Positions 1 to 5,945 of a stretch of 64,000 nucleotides of DNA are shown piece by piece. Position 1 is the stretch's first letter. The number at the start of each line of letters is the position of its first letter. The DNA comes from Dehalococcoidia bacterium (GTDB taxonomy: Bacteria > Chloroflexota > Dehalococcoidia > Tepidiformales > Tepidiformaceae): NCBI GenBank assembly GCA_022824925.1, contig JAJDYW010000024.1, forward strand, positions 62,001 through 126,000, written 5' to 3'. Both the position numbers and the translations under genes were made by a program. The notes below the pieces were generated by a model. That model searched no databases. It was not told where the DNA came from and saw nothing but the letters and a program-made list of their open reading frames with translations.

Positions 1-2103
1 CGCCAGCACGGAGACCGTGCCGTTCCCGTTCTTGGTCGTGTTGACGTTGACCATGTTGACGTCCTCGGCGGCAACGACGGTGCTGATGTCCCGCAGGAGC
101 CCCACCCGGTCCCAGGCGTCGATCTGGACGGTCGCGGGGTAGCGCTCCTCCGCCGTCGTGCCCCAGTCAACATCGATGAGGCGGTCACGCTCGCGCTCGT
201 GCAGAACGTTGTGGCAGTCGGCGCGGTGGACGGTCACACCGCGGCTGCGGGTCACGTAGCCGCGCACGCTGTCGCCGGGGACGGGGTTGCAGCAACGCGC
301 GAGGCTCGTCTCCAGGCCGCCGCCGTCGAGGGCGCGCAGGCTGGGCCCGCCGCCGCTCCGGCGCGAGGGCCGGCCGACCGGGATCTCGTCGAGGTCGTCC
401 GGTTCCTGCTGCTTCTGGAGGAGGACGCTGGCCTTGCGCGTGACCGACTCCACGCTGACATCGCCGTAGCCGATGTTGGCCATCAGGTCGTCCCAGGTCT
501 TGCCGGGGAAGAGCGCGACCAGCTCGTCCTGGATGTCGGCGAGGTCGAAGGCGAGGCGGCGCATCTCGCGTTCGAGCATCTCGCGGCCGCGCTCGACGCT
601 CTCGGCGCGGCGCTGCTTGCGGAACCACTGGCGCACCTTCTGGCGGCCCTGCGAGGTCTGCAGGTAGCCGAGGCTCTCGCTGAGCCAGTCGCGGGAGGGG
701 CCATTGCGGGAGCGGCTGCGCATGATCTCGACGACGTCGCCGTTCTGCAGGCCGGAGTTGAGAGCGGCCATCTTGCCGTTCACCTTGGCCCCGATGGTCT
801 GATGGCCAAGGTCGGTGTGAATGCGGTAGGCGAAGTCGAGGGGGGTGGCGCCGGCGGGGAGATCGAGCACGTCGCCCTTCGGAGAGAGCACGAAGACCTG
901 GTCGTCGAACACATCGGTCTTGACGCTCTCGACGAACTCCTCGGCGCCGGAGAGCTCGCGCTGCCACTCGAGGAGCTGGCGCAGCCAGGCGATGCGCTCC
1001 TCGTCCTGGGCGGCGCGCTCGGCGCCGCCCTTGTAGCGCCAGTGCGCGGCCACGCCGTACTCGGCCACGCGGTGCATCTCGTAGGTGCGGATCTGCACCT
1101 CCAGGGGGCGGTTGCCCGGCCCCACGACAGTGGTGTGCAGCGACTGGTACATGCTCGCCTTGGGGCTGGCGATGTAGTCGTCGAACTGGCCGGGGAGAGG
1201 GCGCCAGGTGGCGTGCACCACGCCGAGGGCGGCGTAGCAGCCAGCCACGTCCTTCACGAGGATGCGCAGGGCGAGGAGGTCGTAGATCTGGTCGAACGAC
1301 TTGGCCTCACGGCCGTAGCGGCGGGCCTTCTGGTGGATCGAGTAGATGTGCTTGGCCCGTCCCGTGACCTCCGCCTCGATGCGCGCGTCGTCGAGCTGGG
1401 TGCGGAGGCCGGCGGCCACGTCCTCGATGTAGCGCTCGCGGGCGAGGCGGGTGGCGTCGAGGCGGGCGGCGATCTCCTGGTAGCGCTCGGGCTCGAGGTA
1501 GCGGAAGGCGAGGTCCTCGAGCTCCCACTTGATCTGCCAGATGCCCAGGCGCGTCGCGAGGGGCGCGAAAATCTCCATCGTCTCGAGCGCGATGCGGCGC
1601 TGTTTCTCGGCGGGCAGCGCGTAGAGGGTGCGCATGTTGTGGAGCCGGTCGCAGAGCTTGATGAGGACGACGCGCACGTCGGCGGCCATGGCCAGCAGCA
1701 TCTTCCGGAGGTTCTGGGCCTGGACGCCGCCGCCCTCCTCCTCGGTGACGCGCAGGGGCAGGCTATCGAGCTTGGTCAGGCCCTCGACGAGCTCGGCGGC
1801 TTCCTTGCCGAAGCGCTCGGCGATCTCCTCGTTGGCGACGCCGCAGTCCTCCTGCACGTCGTGCAGGAGGGCGGCGATGAGCGACGCCTGGTCGAGCTCG
1901 AGGCCGGCGACGAGCTTCGTCACCTCGAGGGGATGGGAGATGTAGGGGTCGCCGGTGCGGCGCATCTGGCCGGCATGGCTCTCATCGGCAAACGCGTAGG
2001 CATCACCAATGAGCCCGACCCGATCCGGGGGAAGGTAGGTCCGAACCTCATCGAGGAGGCCGGTGATGGCCGTGGACTCGGGGGAACGCTCGAGGACGCT
2101 CAC
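1..2103 (-). CDS. rel: Bifunctional (p)ppGpp synthetase/hydrolase Rel (C-terminus cut by window edge)
   Basis: Makes and degrades the stringent-response alarmone (p)ppGpp in the cytoplasm. Reading from the GTG start, an HD hydrolase domain comes first, with H43, H57 and the H81-D82 pair of an HDxxED motif, so hydrolase activity looks intact. A RelA/SpoT synthetase domain follows from about residue 247 (RAKHIYS, then a YQSLHTT strand and EVQIRT). A TGS domain lies near residue 400 and a Cys-Cys zinc-finger-like segment (ARCCNP) near 600. The ACT domain starts near 655 and is cut after 701 codons. The order matches long RSH enzymes of about 720-780 residues, so only a short tail is missing. The start has a weak GAGAA upstream and lies 30 nt below a TAAGAT box. 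The gene diverges from hisS. Confidence 0.95.
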   Translation of the reverse strand, partial: MSVLERSPESTAITGLLDEVRTYLPPDRVGLIGDAYAFADESHAGQMRRTGDPYISHPLEVTKLVAGLELDQASLIAALLHDVQEDCGVANEEIAERFGKEAAELVEGLTKLDSLPLRVTEEEGGGVQAQNLRKMLLAMAADVRVVLIKLCDRLHNMRTLYALPAEKQRRIALETMEIFAPLATRLGIWQIKWELEDLAFRYLEPERYQEIAARLDATRLARERYIEDVAAGLRTQLDDARIEAEVTGRAKHIYSIHQKARRYGREAKSFDQIYDLLALRILVKDVAGCYAALGVVHATWRPLPGQFDDYIASPKASMYQSLHTTVVGPGNRPLEVQIRTYEMHRVAEYGVAAHWRYKGGAERAAQDEERIAWLRQLLEWQRELSGAEEFVESVKTDVFDDQVFVLSPKGDVLDLPAGATPLDFAYRIHTDLGHQTIGAKVNGKMAALNSGLQNGDVVEIMRSRSRNGPSRDWLSESLGYLQTSQGRQKVRQWFRKQRRAESVERGREMLEREMRRLAFDLADIQDELVALFPGKTWDDLMANIGYGDVSVESVTRKASVLLQKQQEPDDLDEIPVGRPSRRSGGGPSLRALDGGGLETSLARCCNPVPGDSVRGYVTRSRGVTVHRADCHNVLHERERDRLIDVDWGTTAEERYPATVQIDAWDRVGLLRDISTVVAAEDVNMVNVNTTKNGNGTVSVLA

Positions 2104-2132
2104 GCGCTTTCTCGTTGGGCCGATTCTGCCAG

Positions 2133-2139
2133 TATCTTA
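2133..2139. promoter_or_regulatory. Shared divergent -10 element between rel and hisS
   Basis: The symmetric decamer AGTATCTTAG holds TATCTT on the plus strand, 33 nt before the hisS ATG. It also holds TAAGAT on the minus strand, 30 nt before the rel GTG. Both distances match the leadered promoters elsewhere in this window. No convincing -35 was seen on either side. Inference: one overlapping -10 serves both genes. Confidence 0.5.
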
Positions 2140-2171
2140 GCAGGCGACCCCACACGACCCGGCGGGACGGC

Positions 2172-3446
2172 ATGAGCGCACGCTTCCAGACGCCACGCGG
2201 CACCGAGGACGTGCTCCCCGAGGAGCAGCCGTACTGGCGCGCCATCCACGAGGCCGCCGCGGAGGTGACCCGCCTGTTCGGCTACGAGCGCATCGACACG
2301 CCAACTTTCGAGGACGCCGCCCTCTTCGAGAAGGGCACGGGCGACACGACGGACATCGTGGAGAAGGAGATGTACGCGTTCGCGGACCGCGGCGGCGAGG
2401 CGCTCACGCTCGTCCCGGAGGCGACACCGGCGATCTGCCGCGCCTACCTCGAACACGGGCTCGCCAGCCGCCCGCAGCCGGTGCGCCTCTTCACGATCGC
2501 GCGGATGTTCCGCTACAACCGCCCCCAGCTCGGGCGCCTGCGACAGTTCCACCAGTTCGACTGCGAAGTGGTGGGGACGGACGCGGCGCTCGTGGACGCG
2601 GAGCTGATCGAGCTGCACTGGCGGTTCTACGAACGGCTGGGGCTGCGCGACCTGGAGATCCGGCTGGGGAGCATCGACGACCCGGAGGCGCGGCGGGCCT
2701 ACCTCGATCGCCTGCGCGAGTACTACCTGCCCCTGCGGGAGAAGCTCTCAGAAGACAGCCGGCGCCGGCTCGACCGCAACCCCCTGCGCCTGCTCGACAG
2801 CAACGACCCCGGCGACCAGGCGCTGCGCGAGGGCGCTCCTACGATGATCGACGACCTCAGCCCGGCAGCGGCGGAGCACTTCGAGGGCGTCAAGGACACG
2901 CTCACGGCGGCGGGCGTGCCCTTCGTCGTCGACCCGCTGCTGGTGCGCGGCCTGGACTACTACAACCGCACGGTCTGGGAGATCGTTCCGAAGGGCGACG
3001 GGCGCCAGCAGAGCTCGGTCGGGGCGGGGGGGCGCTACGACGGGCTCATCGAAACGATCGGGGGCAAGCCGACGCCGGCGAGCGGGTTCGCCACGGGGCT
3101 GGAGCGGGTCATCATCGAGATGAAGCGCCAGGAGGTTTCCCTGGTGGAGCCGCAGGTCCCGGACGCGTTCGTGGTCCACGCCGGCGCGGAGGGGGTGCGG
3201 GCGGCGGTGGGAGTCGCCGCGAACCTGCGCACCGCCGGTATCGCGACGATGCTCGGGGAGGCGGGACGCTCGTTCCGGGCACAGATGCGCCGGGCGAACG
3301 GCAGCGGCGCGCGCTACGCGGTCATCGTGGGGGAGGACGAGGCGGTCCGGGGCGTGGCGGCGCTGAAGGACCTGCGCGAGGAGGGCGACCAGGAAGACGT
3401 GCCCCTGGGGGAGATCGCCACGCGGCTGGGCGAGCGGTTTCGCTAG
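2172..3446 (+). CDS. hisS: Histidyl-tRNA synthetase
   Basis: Class II aminoacyl-tRNA synthetase that charges tRNA-His. The 424-residue protein has the usual N-terminal MSARFQTPRGTEDVLP start, motif 2 around RMFRYNRPQLGRLRQFHQ and the histidine-specific LVRGLDYY box. A VGAGGRYDGL segment follows, then a C-terminal anticodon-binding domain with the usual LGEAGRSFRAQ-type region. The ATG at 2172 was chosen over an upstream in-frame start because homology begins there. Its ribosome site (GGCGGGACGG) is weak. It diverges from rel over a 68-bp gap. Confidence 0.96.
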   Translation: MSARFQTPRGTEDVLPEEQPYWRAIHEAAAEVTRLFGYERIDTPTFEDAALFEKGTGDTTDIVEKEMYAFADRGGEALTLVPEATPAICRAYLEHGLASRPQPVRLFTIARMFRYNRPQLGRLRQFHQFDCEVVGTDAALVDAELIELHWRFYERLGLRDLEIRLGSIDDPEARRAYLDRLREYYLPLREKLSEDSRRRLDRNPLRLLDSNDPGDQALREGAPTMIDDLSPAAAEHFEGVKDTLTAAGVPFVVDPLLVRGLDYYNRTVWEIVPKGDGRQQSSVGAGGRYDGLIETIGGKPTPASGFATGLERVIIEMKRQEVSLVEPQVPDAFVVHAGAEGVRAAVGVAANLRTAGIATMLGEAGRSFRAQMRRANGSGARYAVIVGEDEAVRGVAALKDLREEGDQEDVPLGEIATRLGERFR

Positions 3447-3466
3447 CCATCCCGATTCGGGATGGC
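3446..3466. terminator. Hairpin between convergent hisS and HTH gene
   Basis: A perfect 8-bp stem (GCCATCCC / GGGATGGC) with a 5-nt GATTC loop starts at the last base of the hisS stop codon. There is no T-tract on either strand. It lies between two convergent genes, so it may act as a bidirectional terminator or 3'-end stabiliser. The core CCCGATTCGGG recurs with one change near 3701. Confidence 0.5.
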
Positions 3467-3470
3467 GCTC

Positions 3471-3683
3471 CTACAGGAGGCGGCGGATGGGCTTGCGGCC
3501 GGGGCGCGGGTCGTAGTTGCTCTTGAACATCTCGAGCTTGTCGCGCTCGATGAGGTACTTCCCGGCGAAGAGCGTTGCCGGGATCTTCTTCTGCTTGATC
3601 AGGCGGCGAAGGCTCTGGGGATGGATCGAGAGCTCGCGGGCCGACTCGACGAGGTCGAGATAGTCGTCAAAGGGACTCGTCAT
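3471..3683 (-). CDS. Small excisionase/MerR-type helix-turn-helix DNA-binding protein
   Basis: A 70-residue protein dominated by a winged HTH of the excisionase (HTH_17) type. Residues about 10-55 run VESARELSIHPQSLRRL then IPATLFAGKYLIERDKLE, the usual helix-turn-helix-wing pattern with the phrase for a strand returning to the core. The basic tail (RPGRKPIRR) could contact DNA backbone. The ATG has a good GGAG ribosome site 8 nt upstream. The upstream region (about 3719-3780) is much more AT-rich than its surroundings and probably holds the promoter. Such stand-alone proteins often serve as regulators or excision factors. No integrase is nearby, so the target is unknown. Confidence 0.75.
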   Translation of the reverse strand: MTSPFDDYLDLVESARELSIHPQSLRRLIKQKKIPATLFAGKYLIERDKLEMFKSNYDPRPGRKPIRRLL

Positions 3684-3810
3684 GGCGTCATCTCCGCCTG
3701 CCCGATTCGGGGTGGGTGAGAAACGATAAACCGAGTAGGCAATAAAAATCTACCACCGGACCTTGTTTATGTCGAAAATCGTACCGGGTGGCCCCTGAGC
3801 GGGGTTGGGC

Positions 3811-3816
3811 TATCCT
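3811..3816 (+). promoter_or_regulatory. TATCCT -10 box, probably giving a leaderless mRNA
   Basis: The box ends 7 nt before the ATG of the HAD-like gene, so transcription should begin at or next to the start codon. No Shine-Dalgarno sequence is possible. It belongs to the repeated TAnnnT pattern seen across the window. Confidence 0.5.
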
Positions 3817-3823
3817 GCCGCGG

Positions 3824-4477
3824 ATGGCGTCGGTGCTCTGGCTGGATTTCGAAGGGGTCGTGGTGGAGGCGGGCCTGACCGACGCGATCGTCAGCGAGTA
3901 CGCCGTGCAGCCTCCCGAGGGGGGCACGCAGGGCGACGAGGCCGCGCTGACCGCTGCCCTCGGGCAGTTCGAGGCGCCCCGCGAAGAGGTCGAATCGCGC
4001 GTGCGCGAGCTCGCCCGCATCCGCCCCGGACTCGAGGAGCTGGTGGGGTGGGCGGAGTGGCACGGCTGGCTGCCGATTGTGGTCGGCACCGCCCCCGACG
4101 TGTGCGTCGAGACCGTGCTGGAGGATCCCGGCTTCGACCGGATCGCCCGGCACTGCGGGCACACCCGGCAGGTGTACCGCTGGCGGCTCACCTACACCAG
4201 CCCCCGGGGAGTCGAGCTGGAGGAGGGCTTCCTGCTCTCGTATGCGGCGGCGCTGCGCGACGCCGGGGACCTGGTGGCGTACGTCGGCGCGCAGTCCGCG
4301 GGCGGGGAGGCGGCGAGGCTGGCCTACGCGCGCTGCGCGAGCGGCCCCCTGCGCGAGACGCTCGGAGAGGGCGAGCGCACCTTCGGGTTCGAGACGCTCG
4401 CGGACGTGCGAGCAGTCCTGGAGCGGGAAGGGGAGGGCTGGCGGGCGGCATTCGCCGCGGGGGCGCGGGCGGGGTAG
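3824..4477 (+). CDS. HAD-like protein of the MtnX/phosphoserine-phosphatase type with degenerate active site
   Basis: A 217-residue protein whose N-terminus (LWLDFEGVVVEAGL) aligns with motif I of HAD phosphatases such as MtnX. The family motif is DxDGT. Here the nucleophile D8 is kept but the second Asp is Glu (E10). In the motif IV region, where the family has GDGxSD, this protein has VGAQSAGGEAA (from about residue 154), with no acidic residue. The middle part (IRPGLEELVGWAEWHG, then PIVVGTAPDVCVE) resembles the motif II Ser/Thr strand. It is therefore either a phosphatase with altered metal ligands or a non-catalytic HAD fold. The ATG is preferred to an upstream in-frame codon because TATCCT lies just before it. 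It converges on the GNAT gene. Confidence 0.65.
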   Translation: MASVLWLDFEGVVVEAGLTDAIVSEYAVQPPEGGTQGDEAALTAALGQFEAPREEVESRVRELARIRPGLEELVGWAEWHGWLPIVVGTAPDVCVETVLEDPGFDRIARHCGHTRQVYRWRLTYTSPRGVELEEGFLLSYAAALRDAGDLVAYVGAQSAGGEAARLAYARCASGPLRETLGEGERTFGFETLADVRAVLEREGEGWRAAFAAGARAG

Positions 4478-4493
4478 CCCGCTAGGCTCCGCC

Positions 4494-5069
4494 CTACAGG
4501 TCGCAGGACATGATGACGAGGTCGCGGTGGTTGCCCTCGCGATCGATCACCCAGCCCTCCAGGGTGGCCTGGTAGCGGAAGCCGAGGCGCTCGAAGATGA
4601 CCTGGGCGCCTTCCTGGTCCACGGTCATCTGGGCGCTGAGCTTGGTGACTCCGAGGGCGGGAGCGACTTCGCGTATCTCGGCGGCAAGCAGGGAGCCCAC
4701 GCCGGAACCCCGGTAGTCCCCGTGCACGTTGATGCGGATCTCGCCGATGTGGCGGGTCCAGCGCGCCGGGCGGGTCCACTTGGCGGGCTCGACGTGGAGG
4801 CTGGAATAGCCGACCAGGTCCCCATCGACCCGCGCCACGACGGCGAAGCTATCGCCCGTCTCGACTTCCATCAGCCACGCATCGATCGTCGCCGGAGAGG
4901 TGATGTCCTCGCGCAGGAAGAGGAGCGCCTCCTCGTCGAGCGACTGCGTGAACGTCAGCATGTCGTCGCGGTCGTCGTCGGTGAAGGGCGAGAGGACGGC
5001 CTGCTGGCCACTTCGCAACTCGGTGGTGAGCGGGTAGCGCCTGGTCAAATCGTGCAGAGACGGGGGCAT
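4494..5069 (-). CDS. GNAT family N-acetyltransferase (tandem copy 1)
   Basis: Predicted acetyl-CoA-dependent N-acetyltransferase of 191 residues, substrate unknown. The central beta4/alpha3 region reads IGEIRINVHGDYRGSGVGS, where RGSGVG is the pyrophosphate-binding Q/RxxGxG/A loop. An IFERLGFRYQATLEGWV segment follows, the usual C-terminal GNAT strand-helix. It is a paralog of the next gene upstream on the same strand, sharing LREDITSP, WTRHxGEIRINVH and a similar C-terminus. A GGAG ribosome site precedes the ATG by about 7 nt. A TATGCT box lies 58 nt further up. Confidence 0.85.
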   Translation of the reverse strand: MPPSLHDLTRRYPLTTELRSGQQAVLSPFTDDDRDDMLTFTQSLDEEALLFLREDITSPATIDAWLMEVETGDSFAVVARVDGDLVGYSSLHVEPAKWTRPARWTRHIGEIRINVHGDYRGSGVGSLLAAEIREVAPALGVTKLSAQMTVDQEGAQVIFERLGFRYQATLEGWVIDREGNHRDLVIMSCDL

Positions 5070-5127
5070 GGATCACTCCGCAGTGTCTTCGCAGGGGATG
5101 CGAAGCGTCTTCGTGGTGTCGCGAGGC

Positions 5128-5133
5128 AGCATA
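5128..5133 (-). promoter_or_regulatory. Possible TATGCT -10 box for GNAT copy 1
   Basis: TATGCT on the minus strand lies in the 85-bp gap between the two GNAT genes, 58 nt before the ATG. The distance is longer than for other boxes in the window and no -35 is evident, so this is a weak candidate. Confidence 0.25.
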
Positions 5134-5154
5134 GGGATGTCGGGGTCTCCCTGC

Positions 5155-5712
5155 CTAGATGTCTGTTGCCATGATGAGCAGGTCGAGGTCGCGGCCATCC
5201 CGGTCCATCACCCAGCCGGGCAGGATGGCCTGGTGACGGAACCCGAGGCGTTCGAACACGGTCCTCGCCGTGAGCTGGTCGACGGGCATCTGGGCGCTCA
5301 GCAGGCGCACGTTGAAGGCGGGAGCGATGGCCCGCACCTCGCCCGCGAGCTCCCCGCCCAGGCCCGTGCCCCGGTAGTCGGGATGGACGTTGATGCGGAT
5401 CTCGCCCACATGGCGGGTCCAGCGCGCAGGCTCGAGGTGGAGGCTGCCGTAACCCACGATGCGGTCGCCCACTTCCGCCACGACGGTGAAGGTCTCGCCC
5501 CGCGCAACATCGGTGAGCCAGTCATCGACGACGTCGGGGGAGGTGATGTCCTCGCGGAGGTAGAGGAGGTCGTCCTCGTTCAGGGCGCGGGCAAAGCCGA
5601 TGAGGGACTCCCGATCGGCGGCGACGGCGGGCCGGAACACCACCGCGGTGCCATCACGCAGGAGGGCGTTCGTGGGGTAGCGAAACGCAAGGTCGGCCCG
5701 CGTCATCGACAT
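5155..5712 (-). CDS. GNAT family N-acetyltransferase (tandem copy 2)
   Basis: A 185-residue paralog of the neighbouring GNAT protein with the same landmarks: LREDITSP, WTRHVGEIRINVH, the acetyl-CoA loop RGTGLG and VFERLGFRHQAILPGWV. The two genes probably arose by tandem duplication and have diverged clearly outside these blocks. Three Met codons are possible. The ATG at 5712 is chosen because a TAGAAT box ends 10 nt before it and overlaps the upstream ATG at 5724, which therefore could not be in the mRNA. The ATG at 5706 is also possible. Substrate unknown. Confidence 0.82.
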   Translation of the reverse strand: MSMTRADLAFRYPTNALLRDGTAVVFRPAVAADRESLIGFARALNEDDLLYLREDITSPDVVDDWLTDVARGETFTVVAEVGDRIVGYGSLHLEPARWTRHVGEIRINVHPDYRGTGLGGELAGEVRAIAPAFNVRLLSAQMPVDQLTARTVFERLGFRHQAILPGWVMDRDGRDLDLLIMATDI

Positions 5713-5722
5713 GGCGGGCGTC

Positions 5723-5728
5723 ATTCTA
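5723..5728 (-). promoter_or_regulatory. TAGAAT -10 box deciding the GNAT copy 2 start
   Basis: TAGAAT on the minus strand ends 10 nt before the ATG chosen for GNAT copy 2 and overlaps the more upstream in-frame ATG. If it is the -10, the transcript is leaderless or nearly so. Confidence 0.45.
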
Positions 5729-5744
5729 GCCAGTCGACGCCGTC

Positions 5745-5945
5745 TCACAAAGGGGCGGGCTTACCATGGGGGTGGAAGGCGTGGCACTCGGTCCGGGGCA
5801 GGGCGGGGTACTTGCGCAGGGAGGGATCGTCGGCCGCGCGCTCGCAGAGCCAGAAGCTCGCGCCGCGCGCACTGCGCACGACGCGCGCGTGCCGGCAGAG
5901 GCTGCAGAGCCCGACGGCGGGATCGAAGGCGGGTGGCCGCGTCAC
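5745..5945 (-). CDS. 66-residue four-cysteine protein coupled to pheT
   Basis: A short protein too small for many gene callers. It starts at a GTG that overlaps the pheT stop codon (GTGA), which implies translational coupling. Cysteines sit at 14, 17, 34 and 54 (CSLC, FWLC, TEC), a spacing that could bind one zinc or an Fe-S cluster. The sequence between them (RHARVVRSARGASFWLCERA, then DPSLxKYPxLPxxxC) is ordered and GC3-rich like a real gene. I recognise the pattern as a small conserved protein of unknown function. An alternative upstream extension inside pheT is unlikely because it would be in a shadow frame. Confidence 0.7.
   Translation of the reverse strand: MTRPPAFDPAVGLCSLCRHARVVRSARGASFWLCERAADDPSLRKYPALPRTECHAFHPHGKPAPL

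Noticed and set aside
199..2175. Long plus-strand open frame (658 codons) opposite rel
   Set aside because: Antisense shadow of rel caused by high GC; composition is Ala/Val/Leu/Glu-rich with no recognised domain.
3684..3823. Mobile-element or attachment-site origin for the AT-rich gap beside the HTH gene
   Set aside because: No integrase, tRNA or direct repeats nearby; AT richness is explained by promoters.
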